A stretch of 64,000 bases of DNA from Lachnospiraceae bacterium. Lineage in GTDB: Bacteria; Bacillota; Clostridia; Lachnospirales; Lachnospiraceae. The notes below the pieces were generated by a model. The model was not told the DNA's origin and ran no database searches. It was given only the letters and a program-made list of their open reading frames with translations. Positions 1-9,544 of the stretch are shown piece by piece. The translations under genes were made by a program, and so were the position numbers. How positions within the stretch are numbered: position 1 is the stretch's first letter; every line of letters begins with the position of its first letter. The stretch lies in the NCBI GenBank assembly GCA_014239155.1, contig JAAZZQ010000088.1, forward strand, positions 62,001 through 126,000. Reading direction: 5' to 3'.

Positions 1-798
1 GTCTGTTACATTTGCAAGATTGGATCGATCCTCCCCTGTTGCAGTTGACACATACTCTGCTGTAGTATCTGCTGCAATAACATTTCCAGAAGCATCTTTA
101 AACGCAATATTGTCTATATACAAAATTGCAGGCGTAGCACCCGCATCCTTGCCATTGTCTGTCTCAAGGGATACAACCATATAATTGCCCTCTCCAAAAG
201 ACATTTCATCAGGAACCGCATAGACTGCTGTCTTGGGATTTGCTGTTTCCAAATATACAGACCAATCCCCATCTTTGCGCTCATTCTCTGCTCCAAGAAA
301 CGCATATATTTTTCCGGATACCGCGTTAAATTCACCGTCAGGATTTTCAATGCCAAGTGACATCTCTACTGTCTTTACATTCGCTGCTTTATCGCCTAAA
401 AGTGCATCTACTTGGATTCCCACATAAGGTATCTTTCCATTAGACTCAACTTTCAATGCCTTAGACCCGCCAAAATCAGCTATGGAAAGCGTGGAATCGT
501 CTCCTACTGGATTTACGCTCTTGTCAACGCCCACAAATCCATAGACACCATCTTCAAAGTCAATGCTTACCTCTCCCACAGGAGCTGCCGTCTGCGTATT
601 CGCAACTGGTGTTGTCTTTGCAGATGTTGTCTCTGCTGTCGGTGTGCTCTCCGCAACAGATGTCTCTGTATTTGCCTGTACAGTTGCATTCGTATCTTTT
701 GCATTGTCTGTACCTTTGCCGCCACATGCAACCACACTCATTGCCATAGCCGCTGCCAAAGATAAAGTGATTCGTTTTTTTGTTTTCAATTTTCTCAT
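1..798 (-). CDS. Carbohydrate-binding-type lipoprotein, C-terminus cut by window edge
   Basis: The reading frame is open from an ATG at 798 (AGGAGG just upstream) to base 1 without a stop, so at least 266 residues are present and the 3' end lies outside the window. The product starts with a lipoprotein signal peptide whose lipobox ends V-V-A-C with Cys25, followed by a Thr/Ala/Glu-rich linker to about residue 65. The rest is beta-rich with alternating Gly/Asp and aromatic residues, like a jelly-roll carbohydrate-binding domain; a mannan-binding CBM27-like fold is possible but only a guess. It is the last visible gene of the mannan operon, 48 bases after the second MalG-type permease, so it probably captures glycan at the cell surface. 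It could also be the amino end of an anchored glycosidase whose catalytic domain lies beyond the edge. Confidence 0.75.
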   Translation of the reverse strand, partial: MRKLKTKKRITLSLAAAMAMSVVACGGKGTDNAKDTNATVQANTETSVAESTPTAETTSAKTTPVANTQTAAPVGEVSIDFEDGVYGFVGVDKSVNPVGDDSTLSIADFGGSKALKVESNGKIPYVGIQVDALLGDKAANVKTVEMSLGIENPDGEFNAVSGKIYAFLGAENERKDGDWSVYLETANPKTAVYAVPDEMSFGEGNYMVVSLETDNGKDAGATPAILYIDNIAFKDASGNVIAADTTAEYVSTATGEDRSNLANVTD

Positions 799-846
799 CC
801 TCCTTTTGATTAAAACAGACTCTTAAAACCTATTGAAAATTAGTTT

Positions 847-1830
847 TTATCCCACAATACCGCTTCGCTCAACGCCTTCAATAAACTGCTTTTGCAACAA
901 CACATAAATAATAACAATTGGTATCATGACAAGCACAATGCCTGCGTCAAGAAATAGCTGTAATATTGCCGGATCAAGAATCTTCTCTAATGTGGAAATC
1001 GTCGCTGTAATCGTAGAAATCTTTTTGCTGATAACAATGCTATCGCTGATTAAAAATAACTTTGCATAAAATGTATCATTGTACTGCCACACCATTGAAA
1101 AAATTGCAACTGTAACCGCAGATGGCAGTGCATTGACTAACATAATACGAAAATACGTATACAATGTGCCTGCGCCATCCACAAATGCTGCCTCCTCAAT
1201 CTCTTTGGGAAGTCCGCGGAAAAACTGATTAAAGATATAAATATATAATCCTGAGCGCAACCCGCAGCCAAACAGCGTCATAATATACATTGGTACAGGT
1301 GTCGATAATAAATTTACCGACGACCCTTTTATTAATTTAATAATGCCCAACACGTCAAATTTTGCAAAGGTCATATACAGTGGAAGCATAATTGTGTTCG
1401 TTGGAATTACAATCATAATAACTACACACGCAAACAGAATATTTTTTCCCGGAAACTTATAGCGTGCAAAGCCATATCCCACCATAGAACAAATAAACAC
1501 TTGAATTGCCATTAGCGATGCCGCGTAGATTAGCGAGCGAACCATTGACTTTGCATAATCAAGGTATTTCGAAGCCAGCTCATACCGATACAGTGTTGGG
1601 TCCTGTGGTATCATGTACACCATAGGATTGTAACTGTCCGCATCGGAGAAAAAAGAACTGCTAATAATACCAATGACAGGTCCTAAAATTACATAGCAGA
1701 TTCCGACAATAATGACTAGACGAAATAGGAATAGAATAAAGCCCTTAAAATTGGACACCCAGCGCATTCTGTCATTTGCAAACTGCCTGTCGTTTTTTGC
1801 ATCTTGAATAATGCTTTTGATAGTTGCCAT
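847..1830 (-). CDS. Carbohydrate ABC transporter permease, MalG type (second pair)
   Basis: Predicted 327-residue inner-membrane protein with about six transmembrane helices and the EAA loop near residue 225 (E-E-A-A-x-x-D-G), which docks the shared ATPase. This is the usual size and layout of the MalG/LacG half of a CUT1 sugar importer. The ATG at 1830 was chosen over longer forms because a GGAGG sits directly before it and the in-frame upstream codons encode a non-membrane, Arg-rich stretch made of repeat DNA. Unusually, about 110 bases containing a strong palindromic element separate it from its MalF partner, whereas most genes in this operon overlap or nearly touch. The substrate cannot be read from the sequence; context suggests manno-oligosaccharides. 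Confidence 0.9.
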   Translation of the reverse strand: MATIKSIIQDAKNDRQFANDRMRWVSNFKGFILFLFRLVIIVGICYVILGPVIGIISSSFFSDADSYNPMVYMIPQDPTLYRYELASKYLDYAKSMVRSLIYAASLMAIQVFICSMVGYGFARYKFPGKNILFACVVIMIVIPTNTIMLPLYMTFAKFDVLGIIKLIKGSSVNLLSTPVPMYIMTLFGCGLRSGLYIYIFNQFFRGLPKEIEEAAFVDGAGTLYTYFRIMLVNALPSAVTVAIFSMVWQYNDTFYAKLFLISDSIVISKKISTITATISTLEKILDPAILQLFLDAGIVLVMIPIVIIYVLLQKQFIEGVERSGIVG

Positions 1831-1861
1831 ATAAAACCTCCCTCTATGCGTAATAATCGAA

Positions 1862-1931
1862 TCGGGAAGATTCCTTTCCCTACTCGCGCGACCTGTGCGC
1901 CACCTTAGCAGCTTATTTCCTCCGCACAGGT
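1862..1931 (+). repeat. Palindromic intergenic repeat, family 1, copy C
   Basis: A small hairpin (GGGAAG with CTTTCCC) is followed by TACTCGCGCG and a second cruciform whose arms are ACCTGTGCG (1891-1899) and CGCACAGGT (1923-1931). The same architecture and partly the same bases recur at 32906-32980, 44976-45052 and, inverted, 45110-45187. The loop of the second arm closely matches the 45110 copy. It lies between the two permease genes, antisense to them. Confidence 0.7.
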
Positions 1932-1942
1932 AAAACAACTTC

Positions 1943-2860
1943 TTAATTATAGTAGAATGTCCGTTTTTGTATAAAGCCACACACAATTACCAATATCAGA
2001 CAGGTAATCGCTGTGGAGCACAGACTGAAAACAGAACTAAGCCCATAGTTACTCTCTGTGAATGCCGTCTTGTAGGCAAGTTCCACAACGTCTGACTGTG
2101 TAAAACTGTCCACCACCGTGTAGACAATATTTGTGATAATATGTGGCATTACCATTGGAAATGTTACTTTCCAAAATGTCTCGTATGTCGTTGCGCCCTC
2201 AATCTTGGCAACCTCGTACATGGATCCCGGAACGGATTGCAATGCTGCGATAAAGATAATAATCTGCACGCCGGAAGCATTGATAATATCGCTGACGCGC
2301 AGCACCGCACCCATTAAATATTCAATTAGAGATTCAGGAATACCAAGCGCGCCAAACATTTGCATATAGTAAGCAATGCCCATACCGCCTGACGCCGCCT
2401 GCGCCATCTCTGCACTCGCATTGGAAAGACCACCACTCATCATATTTCTTGCCAAATCCATCGCATCCACAATCGCTTCTGAATTAAGAATTACTGGCAG
2501 GAAAAAGATTGCTCTTACAAGCGTTCTTCCCCGAAATTTCCGATTTAACAAAATTGCCATAAACAGACTAAAAAAAGTAATAAGCGGCACATCAATTAGC
2601 ATGTTACCAATAGAAGTTGTAAGCACCTGTTTATATGTGGCATGTGCCCGAAACGCATAGAGAAAGTTGTCTAATCCGACAAATTCTAGCGTGTATCCAC
2701 CTCCCGGACTAACCGTCAAATCCGAGAGGGAAAACTGTACTGACATAAACAGACTTCTGGCATAAAACCAGATAAAACCAACCAGCCACGGAAGGACAAA
2801 CAGAAATCCTGTGCGGCTTCTCTTTGCGGAAAGAGACATTTTTTTCTTTTTACCATTCAT
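1943..2860 (-). CDS. Carbohydrate ABC transporter permease, MalF type (second pair)
   Basis: A 305-residue integral membrane protein with a lysine-rich cytoplasmic start, six predicted transmembrane helices and a recognisable EAA loop (E-V-A-K-I-E-G-A) in the last third. It is the MalF-like half that pairs with the MalG-like protein encoded just downstream. The ATG at 2860 has AGGAGG upstream and overlaps the stop of the preceding DUF5696 gene by four bases (ATGA), indicating translational coupling. With its partner it would form the membrane channel of a CUT1 importer. No binding protein with a classical solute-binding domain lies directly beside this second pair, so its binding partner may be shared or may be the lipoprotein at the left edge. 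Confidence 0.9.
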   Translation of the reverse strand: MNGKKKKMSLSAKRSRTGFLFVLPWLVGFIWFYARSLFMSVQFSLSDLTVSPGGGYTLEFVGLDNFLYAFRAHATYKQVLTTSIGNMLIDVPLITFFSLFMAILLNRKFRGRTLVRAIFFLPVILNSEAIVDAMDLARNMMSGGLSNASAEMAQAASGGMGIAYYMQMFGALGIPESLIEYLMGAVLRVSDIINASGVQIIIFIAALQSVPGSMYEVAKIEGATTYETFWKVTFPMVMPHIITNIVYTVVDSFTQSDVVELAYKTAFTESNYGLSSVFSLCSTAITCLILVIVCGFIQKRTFYYN

Positions 2861-5439
2861 GATTTATCTCCTCCTAACCGATAGCTTTTTGCAGGTACTT
2901 CCACACCGTCAACAATCTGGTCAGAAGCACTTTTATTGATATAAATCGTTACTCCATTGTTGTAAGTTATAATGCGGGTGTCATTTTCTAAAATTTTGTG
3001 GTCTATAATATGTGCACCGTTCACATGCTTCAACGCTTCATTGACTTCCGCGTAAATCCCCAGCGCGTCACTCTTCCAGTTGTCATAGTTTGTGGAGTAG
3101 AACCGATTAAGTCCTGTTTCTTTTATCTCACTTGAGGATTGATGTGTAAACATAAAATGTGGTGATGCACCTGTCTCCACTAATTCAAGCACAATCTCGC
3201 TTCCATCATAAGTATCACTTAGATTAATGGCTGCGCCACAGTAATCAATATACCCATGAATTAACATCTCATAAAAAGGCACTGTCTCGTCAACAATAAA
3301 GTAATCATTATCAGAAAGCGGAGCATTAATAATATCATTTGCATACGCAAATGCATAACAATTGCTGTCATTCACCATAATATTTTTTCCAACTGCAGCA
3401 ATCTGTGCAAATGATGCCTCCACAACATCGAGCGCTTCTTCACGGTTAATAATATTGGTCCGCTTTTTGTCAGAGTGCAGCGCATTTCCAAGGTCTCTAA
3501 GCGAAATACCATCCACCTCATATTGACCAATTTTGGAGGTAAATTGATCAATATAGCGAACTAAAAATTTGGGAGAAATTAAATAGTAAATATTTTCTTC
3601 CCATCCAAGTCCTGACGTCTGGCGCAGCGTTGCCGGATTGACCAGTCCAAAATTCGCAATATATCCTCCTCCATAGTAGCGTGCAGTTTCATTTCCCTCA
3701 GAATACCGCTTGCTAATCTCTGTCACCTTTTGAAAAGCCACATCTGTATACAATGTTCCGCCATTGTTTGCCACAGTCTCATTCAATTTTTTTAAGGCAC
3801 TTTTTCCACCAAGCGCCGCCGGAACCTGAATCTTATCCACAACATCATGATAATATCCACGGTTCATCCAACCTTGAAAATTCATTACCTGATTCGCAAT
3901 GCCATTTTCCGCAAGGTCTGATGAAATATCCGCTGCTTGGTCAAATGTGGTCATGGCGTATAATCCCTGATAGCGCGTGCCAAGGAAAAACTTGTTCATC
4001 ATAACGCCGCCAAGCACATCATAATAAAATTTAATATCATCCGTAGTCTTTTCCTGTGCTTTAAGCACACCCTCATTTACAAGACGTTCCCTGTAATAGT
4101 TTGCTGCCCCAGCATAACCTGCATTGTCCTTGGTCAGCATTGTATACTTAACTGTCAAGTTTGCATCATAGAAATTCTTTTCCACAATAGGAATATCCGC
4201 CTCGTTGCCCGTTGTGCCAAACATGGAAAGCTTATCATTTCCACGCAGTACAAAAGACGAATACACATAGTTATAATTATGTATTTTGCCGGATATACCC
4301 GCACTGATGTTTGCAAATGCTGCACCGTCTTCAATTGTTGCAAAAATGCTGCTCTCCTCTCGAAACAATCCATACACTGGAAGCTTTACATCCTCTGTGT
4401 TCTCGCGAACTGTATACTCCGCCGCTAGCTTGTCAATGCCATATACATACTCAGAATAATTCTCTGATGTTGTCTTTCCATTGTTAAAGTTTATTAGAGA
4501 GCCAGAGCCATTTGGCACCAGCATATAGCCCTCTTCTTCTGTGCCTGCTGCTCCAAAATAGCGCAGCAATTGGATTCTAAAAACACTTCCGCCGCCGTTT
4601 TCCTGAACCCCGCACATAGGAATTGACACATCTACCGCATCCTTGTTCAACCGATACTCAAGCGGTATTACAAACGAGATAGGCACTGCGCCCTCAACCC
4701 CAGAATTTTGCATTTCTGCCACATAATCCTCATTTGTAAATCCAGCCTGCTCAAAATATTTATTTAGTTTCCGAATCTGTGAAGCACCCTTCATTGCAGC
4801 GGGAATCAGTTCCAAATAATCCTCGCCAACAGCGCTTTCCACATATTTCATCTGAACAAATTTCACTCCGTCTTCATCCAATGCGCCAAGCACTCTGTCA
4901 AGTGTCGCTCTGCTAATATACTGTGGCACAATTCCTGTAGCGCTCTCCAAATCACCCAATGTATAGATAAAACGGATTCCATCTTGAATTGATTCCACCT
5001 CAAGCTGTCCCCTTGAAGTGCAATAACTAAAAGAGTCATATGTTCCCTCTGTGCGCGACGTATTAAAAAAATCTAGTATAAGTTGTGATTTCAGATAATT
5101 CTTGTTGGTGGTGCTGGCGATTGCATCGTCGTCTGCATCCTGTGGATTGGAGTAGGTAATCTGTCCATTTCTCTTGTCCACAATTGCTACCTCTGCGGTT
5201 TCTATATCCGCATAAAGCTTTAGTGTATCGTTTTCTGCTGCAAGTTCCATACCTGCAACTTCCTTCCCACTGTCTGCCAGAGCCTGAAATGCACTTCCTT
5301 CCTCATATGCATAGGAAGAAAGACTTTCCCGATAATCGTTGTAAAAATAATAGCGAATCAGCCAGCGTGAAAAGTAGATGGCCGCCACTGCTAGAATGAG
5401 GGTTACGATAGCTATCACAATCTTCTTACTCTTTGCCAT
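2857..5439 (-). CDS. DUF5696 family membrane-anchored protein
   Basis: About 860 residues. A single hydrophobic helix close to the amino end, with no lipobox, predicts an extracellular protein anchored by an uncleaved signal. The rest alternates beta-rich segments (first half) with a region rich in Tyr, Asp and aromatic motifs resembling the TIM-barrel part of glycoside-hydrolase-like proteins; I could not identify catalytic residues. I recognise it as DUF5696, a family usually found beside CUT1 permeases, YIP1 proteins and NHL proteins, which is exactly the context here. Start: ATG 5439 has AAGGCAGG before it; an upstream ATG at 5499 lacks a well-placed ribosome-binding site. Its job is unknown; an accessory binding or processing subunit of the importer is an inference. 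Confidence 0.75.
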   Translation of the reverse strand: MAKSKKIVIAIVTLILAVAAIYFSRWLIRYYFYNDYRESLSSYAYEEGSAFQALADSGKEVAGMELAAENDTLKLYADIETAEVAIVDKRNGQITYSNPQDADDDAIASTTNKNYLKSQLILDFFNTSRTEGTYDSFSYCTSRGQLEVESIQDGIRFIYTLGDLESATGIVPQYISRATLDRVLGALDEDGVKFVQMKYVESAVGEDYLELIPAAMKGASQIRKLNKYFEQAGFTNEDYVAEMQNSGVEGAVPISFVIPLEYRLNKDAVDVSIPMCGVQENGGGSVFRIQLLRYFGAAGTEEEGYMLVPNGSGSLINFNNGKTTSENYSEYVYGIDKLAAEYTVRENTEDVKLPVYGLFREESSIFATIEDGAAFANISAGISGKIHNYNYVYSSFVLRGNDKLSMFGTTGNEADIPIVEKNFYDANLTVKYTMLTKDNAGYAGAANYYRERLVNEGVLKAQEKTTDDIKFYYDVLGGVMMNKFFLGTRYQGLYAMTTFDQAADISSDLAENGIANQVMNFQGWMNRGYYHDVVDKIQVPAALGGKSALKKLNETVANNGGTLYTDVAFQKVTEISKRYSEGNETARYYGGGYIANFGLVNPATLRQTSGLGWEENIYYLISPKFLVRYIDQFTSKIGQYEVDGISLRDLGNALHSDKKRTNIINREEALDVVEASFAQIAAVGKNIMVNDSNCYAFAYANDIINAPLSDNDYFIVDETVPFYEMLIHGYIDYCGAAINLSDTYDGSEIVLELVETGASPHFMFTHQSSSEIKETGLNRFYSTNYDNWKSDALGIYAEVNEALKHVNGAHIIDHKILENDTRIITYNNGVTIYINKSASDQIVDGVEVPAKSYRLGGDKS

Positions 5440-5523
5440 ATCAAACCTGCCTTTCCATTTATTTGCAAAACTGAGCCTTTGCTCAAATTTGCTATGCATG
5501 AAATTTATTTCAACGCAGTCCCC

Positions 5524-6156
5524 CTATAATCTAAAAATCAGTTCCTGATAAATACTGTAGAAAAAACTGTAAACCTGCGTGATAAGGTCCACAAACAGCA
5601 ATACCACAAAGATAATGATCAGCATGGCGACAAAGGTCAGAAAAATAGTGACCAGCGTCTTGCCAAGCGTGTAATTGTGCACTTGCATAATGCCCATCAG
5701 CGCCATAATTAGACTGTACGCCACGCCAAACGCAATAATCATATAGTAAAATCCACCCTCGTCAAGCGTTACATACTGGCTAAACAGCGTGCCAATATTG
5801 AAACACACAATCATAGGCGTCAGTGCATAACCTGTAGCGATAGCAATATCCTTAAGCCTTCCTTCGCCTTCCATCAGGCAAGTGATTGACCAGTTTCCAA
5901 CACAGAACAGCAAATACATCAACAGCACTGCAATCAACTCTGTCAGCGCATTGACAGCTAACGGATTTAAGTCATTGACAATAAAACTTGCTGAAATGCG
6001 GTTGATGGAAAAACTAAACGCAAACAGAATTACAAGAGTGATTGCCACTGGAACACTGCCTCGTTCTCGATGCCGAATCTCATAGTATGCATCCATCGGG
6101 TGACTCACAGTGTAAAATGCATATTTCCATTTTTCCTTCGATAACAGTTGATTCAT
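5524..6156 (-). CDS. YIP1 family integral membrane protein
   Basis: A 210-residue protein with an amphipathic amino end of about 35 residues and five predicted transmembrane helices, including an A-x-G-Y-A-L-T-P-like stretch typical of YIP1 proteins. Its ATG overlaps the stop of the upstream NHL-repeat gene by four bases, so the two are probably made together. Bacterial YIP1 proteins have no assigned activity. Their repeated occurrence with DUF5696 and sugar permeases suggests a membrane scaffold for the transport system, but nothing in the sequence proves this. Confidence 0.8.
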   Translation of the reverse strand: MNQLLSKEKWKYAFYTVSHPMDAYYEIRHRERGSVPVAITLVILFAFSFSINRISASFIVNDLNPLAVNALTELIAVLLMYLLFCVGNWSITCLMEGEGRLKDIAIATGYALTPMIVCFNIGTLFSQYVTLDEGGFYYMIIAFGVAYSLIMALMGIMQVHNYTLGKTLVTIFLTFVAMLIIIFVVLLFVDLITQVYSFFYSIYQELIFRL

Positions 6157-7625
6157 CTGACAAGCCCTCCTTCCTTCTTTGCAAACCGCTTTCTAATTAT
6201 TTTTTTGTAAATAAGCACCAGAATTATAACAACACCGATAATGGTAAATGCTGGCCCAATACTCTTTGCCATCAATTCATTTCTATAACGCCTCCACGCA
6301 ATAGAATAATACTTTCTGTTCATTGCAAGCTTTAAGTATTTCATTGCGGTCTTATTATCTCCGGCTGTCAGATAAGCTTTGCCAATACCACTATTTGCAA
6401 GCTCATTGTTCTCGTTTAGTTTTAGAACACCCTGCCACTTTTCAATCGCTTCTGTCTCATCGCCATCATAGCGCAGACCAACCGCATCGTTAATCAGTGC
6501 ACCATACTGCGTCTCACTAAATTTGAGAATTGCGCCGCTGTACGCGTCAAGCACAATAATCATATCTCCAACTGCCTCAATTGCAACTGGCGTGTTAAAC
6601 GTTCCTTCCTGACTGCCAAGACCGCCAAAAATATACAGCAGATTTCCTTCTTTGTCATAAGTAAAAATGCGGCCACGCTTTCTGTCAAGCAGAGAGTAAA
6701 TCCCCTGTCCACGGTACACGACATCCGTAAATTCAGAAGGTCCTGCATACGTTCCAAACATTCCTACAATTAAATCCCCGCCAAGGTTCTCATTCTCACC
6801 CTTTTGAATCACATCTTCCCCTCTGGGATTTAGGCGCCGCACGCCCTGTATTCCCGCAGAATCAATATTAGACGCATAAACAAAACCATCGCTGTCAATG
6901 TCAATTCCTGTAAACTCTGTTGGAATAAACAACAATTGTTTAGAGCGTTCTTCCTTGCTTGCAAGCCTTCTCCAAAATTTTTCCCACGCGGTAATCTTGA
7001 CATCAATTGTTCCAAAATATCCAGTAAAATCGCCTGTGCTCTCAAACACTAAGATTCCCTCAAAGGCATTTTTTGCAATTACATACACGCGATCTGCATA
7101 ATCCACTGTCACTTTTAAAGGGACAAAATCAAATCCCTCCTCAAGAATCTCCGACTGCGGATTGTCAATAATTTTTATAAATTCCCCCTCTGGTGTCATC
7201 ACAACAATGCGTTTGTTGTTGGAATCTGCCACATAGAGTTGATTGTTCTCCGACACGCACACACCGTAAGGTGCATTGAAAGTGTCCGCCGCTCCCTCTC
7301 TGTCAAAGCTGTCAATCACCCGCACAAGCGCTTTCATGTCAGCACTAAGCACAACAATTCGGTTGTTTTTGGTGTCTGCCACATAGACAAGTCCATCTGG
7401 CGCCACACACAAATCCTGCGGCTCTGCAAAGTTTGTAGTCCCTACCGAAAGTCCTGTGACACTGCCATTTGGCACATATGCCGCAGGTGTGATTGCAATA
7501 TCCTCCCAGTAAGTGTATGTATAAGTATCATATGGAAGTTCTTCCGCATGTACACGCACACCGATACAGGTCACTGTGACCACTGCTGCCATCAAAAATG
7601 CAGCAAGTCTTTTTATAATCCTCAT
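6153..7625 (-). CDS. NHL-type beta-propeller plus TPR protein, membrane anchored
   Basis: 490 residues with a clear signal peptide (positive start, hydrophobic core to about residue 27). Residues about 60-365 carry NHL-like blades with the recurring pattern P-x-D/G-x-x-V/x-x-x-G-x-x-Y/V-V-A-D-x-x-N-x-R-I. About residues 375-450 form TPR-like helical repeats, and a transmembrane helix near residues 455-475 is followed by a basic tail. The propeller and TPR would therefore sit outside the membrane, anchored at the carboxy end. The start at 7625 has AAGGAGGG. It is encoded 22 bases after the first permease pair and is coupled to the YIP1 gene. A binding or assembly platform is plausible; no enzyme motif is visible. 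Confidence 0.8.
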   Translation of the reverse strand: MRIIKRLAAFLMAAVVTVTCIGVRVHAEELPYDTYTYTYWEDIAITPAAYVPNGSVTGLSVGTTNFAEPQDLCVAPDGLVYVADTKNNRIVVLSADMKALVRVIDSFDREGAADTFNAPYGVCVSENNQLYVADSNNKRIVVMTPEGEFIKIIDNPQSEILEEGFDFVPLKVTVDYADRVYVIAKNAFEGILVFESTGDFTGYFGTIDVKITAWEKFWRRLASKEERSKQLLFIPTEFTGIDIDSDGFVYASNIDSAGIQGVRRLNPRGEDVIQKGENENLGGDLIVGMFGTYAGPSEFTDVVYRGQGIYSLLDRKRGRIFTYDKEGNLLYIFGGLGSQEGTFNTPVAIEAVGDMIIVLDAYSGAILKFSETQYGALINDAVGLRYDGDETEAIEKWQGVLKLNENNELANSGIGKAYLTAGDNKTAMKYLKLAMNRKYYSIAWRRYRNELMAKSIGPAFTIIGVVIILVLIYKKIIRKRFAKKEGGLVR

Positions 7626-7647
7626 ATTGAACCCTCCTTGCTGCTTA

Positions 7648-8541
7648 TCAGTCTTTCATACCAGAGGTTGTCATGGTCTCCAACACATTGCTCTGACAGA
7701 TTAGAAAGAAGATAATTGGTACTGCCGCGACAATAAAGGTCACTGCCGCTGCTGCGCCGGCTCTCGCTGTACCACCTGCCGTAATCTGCTGCAACGCGTA
7801 CTGTAAGGGCTTTAACTCCTCGTTTCTCAAGAACAATCCACCTGTGTTTCCCCACATCTGCTGAAATTGGAAAATCGCCAGCGTCAACCATGCAGGTTTT
7901 ACATTGGGCATCACAATTGACCAGAAAATCTTCCACTCGCTCGCCCCGTCAAGCCGCGCTGACTCCATTAACGAATCCGGCAACTGCTCCATAAACTGTT
8001 TCATCAGATAGAGCCCCATACCAAACGAAAATGCTGGCAAAATCAGCGCTGCATACGTATTGTTAATACCAAGCCAACTGATAATAATATATTGTGGAAT
8101 CTGCGTTACTGTCCATGAGAACATCATGGACAACACAACCATGCTGAATAAAATGCCCTTGCCTGGAAAGTGATGCTTTGCAAGTGGATATGCCGCAAGA
8201 GAGGCACACACAACATGCCCCACCATGCCAAATCCTGTTATAATAACTGTGTTGATAACATATCTGGAAAATGGCACCCACGAATTGTTCATCAGCACAA
8301 ACAAATCTGAGAAATTCTCCAAAGTTGGATTCCGCACAAATATCTTTGGTGGAAACTGAAAAATCTCGTCAAGCGGCTTTAGTGCATTGTTGATAATCAT
8401 AACAAGTGGCAGTGCCATAAACACCCCACAAATCGCCATAAGAAAGAACAAAATGCCATTTCCTGCCACAGAGCGATTTAATCGTTTCTCTTTTGGTCGT
8501 TTTCGGAAAGGGTTTTTGAACGTTTTCTTTGTATCTGCCAT
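7648..8541 (-). CDS. Carbohydrate ABC transporter permease, MalG type (first pair)
   Basis: 297 residues, basic cytoplasmic amino end, six predicted transmembrane helices and the EAA loop E-S-A-R-L-D-G-A. ATG 8541 lies one base after the stop of the MalF-type gene (TGATATG) with a GGTGAG-like site inside that gene's end. A TTG four codons upstream is possible but is too close to its purine-rich site. It forms the channel with the 8543-9496 product and is the natural partner of the large solute-binding protein encoded two genes upstream. Confidence 0.9.
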   Translation of the reverse strand: MADTKKTFKNPFRKRPKEKRLNRSVAGNGILFFLMAICGVFMALPLVMIINNALKPLDEIFQFPPKIFVRNPTLENFSDLFVLMNNSWVPFSRYVINTVIITGFGMVGHVVCASLAAYPLAKHHFPGKGILFSMVVLSMMFSWTVTQIPQYIIISWLGINNTYAALILPAFSFGMGLYLMKQFMEQLPDSLMESARLDGASEWKIFWSIVMPNVKPAWLTLAIFQFQQMWGNTGGLFLRNEELKPLQYALQQITAGGTARAGAAAAVTFIVAAVPIIFFLICQSNVLETMTTSGMKD

Positions 8542-8542
8542 A

Positions 8543-9496
8543 TCACTCACCAACCCTTCTTAATATTCTCTGCACAAGCTTGTTCGTGCCAATCATGAGC
8601 AGGAACAATACTGTCGCAATTGCAGACGCATACCCCATCTCAAAGCGCGTGGAACCATAGTCAAGCAAGTGCGTTACAACCGTCGCACCGGCGTAGTTGA
8701 CGGAAGGATTTCCAGCCAACTGGATAGAAATATCTGCCACTGCAAAAGACTGTGTAATCTGCATTACTGCACCAAACATTAGCTGTGGTTTCATAGATGG
8801 CAGCGTCACATACCACAATTCCTGCCAGCGGTTTTTAATGCCATCAAGTGCTGCTGCCTCGTACAAGCTTTTATCAACGGTCTGCAAACCTGCAATAAAT
8901 GACAGAAACCCAGTACCAAGCGACAACCATAATTGTACGACAATTAACACTGGAAGCACATACTTCTCTGTCTTCATCCAAAGAATCGCCTCATCCATAA
9001 CACCAAGTTTTAATAAAATACCATTTAAGTATCCATATCTGTCACCAGTCAAGATTAGATTCCACACCATGTAGGCGTTACCGCAGATGCTTGGCGCATA
9101 GAAAATCAATGTTAAAAACGCCCTGACTTTTCCCTTAAACTCATTGATAATCCAAGCAAAAAGCAAACATAAAATATAGCTGACTGGTCCTGTAATCACT
9201 GCAAAAATCAGTGTGTTTTTTAATGAAATTAAGAAAATATCATCTTCAAGAAACAATTTAATATAATTTTTCCATCCCACAAAGGTTGGCGCCTCAAGCA
9301 TATTAAAGTAGGTAAAGCTCAGCCCTATAGAAATCACCACCGGAAGCACTGTGAACAGAAAAAACAAAATAAAATATGGCGCTAGCATTAGATAGGAGGC
9401 TTTGTTTCTCTTAATCTGGTAACTCAATTTTTTTTGTTTTGCGGCAATCTCATACGCCTCTCTCGAAATTGTCGTCGATTCATTTTCTAATGGCAT
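8543..9496 (-). CDS. Carbohydrate ABC transporter permease, MalF type (first pair)
   Basis: 317 residues with a charged amino end of about 30 residues, six predicted transmembrane helices and the EAA loop E-A-A-A-L-D-G-I. Start ATG 9496 has GGAGGG upstream. It lies 48 bases after the solute-binding protein gene and one base before the MalG partner, the standard order for a CUT1 importer (binding protein, MalF, MalG). No ATPase gene follows, as is usual in Gram-positive sugar loci where one MsmK-type ATPase serves many importers. Confidence 0.92.
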   Translation of the reverse strand: MPLENESTTISREAYEIAAKQKKLSYQIKRNKASYLMLAPYFILFFLFTVLPVVISIGLSFTYFNMLEAPTFVGWKNYIKLFLEDDIFLISLKNTLIFAVITGPVSYILCLLFAWIINEFKGKVRAFLTLIFYAPSICGNAYMVWNLILTGDRYGYLNGILLKLGVMDEAILWMKTEKYVLPVLIVVQLWLSLGTGFLSFIAGLQTVDKSLYEAAALDGIKNRWQELWYVTLPSMKPQLMFGAVMQITQSFAVADISIQLAGNPSVNYAGATVVTHLLDYGSTRFEMGYASAIATVLFLLMIGTNKLVQRILRRVGE

Positions 9497-9544
9497 GAAT
9501 TCCCTCCATTCTTTGATTTGTAAAACCTGTTTTCATTCTCTCCA

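Noticed and set aside
1831-1986. Longer amino end for the second MalG permease
   Set aside because: The extension is encoded by family 1 repeat DNA, is not conserved-looking, and ATG 1830 has a perfect ribosome-binding site.
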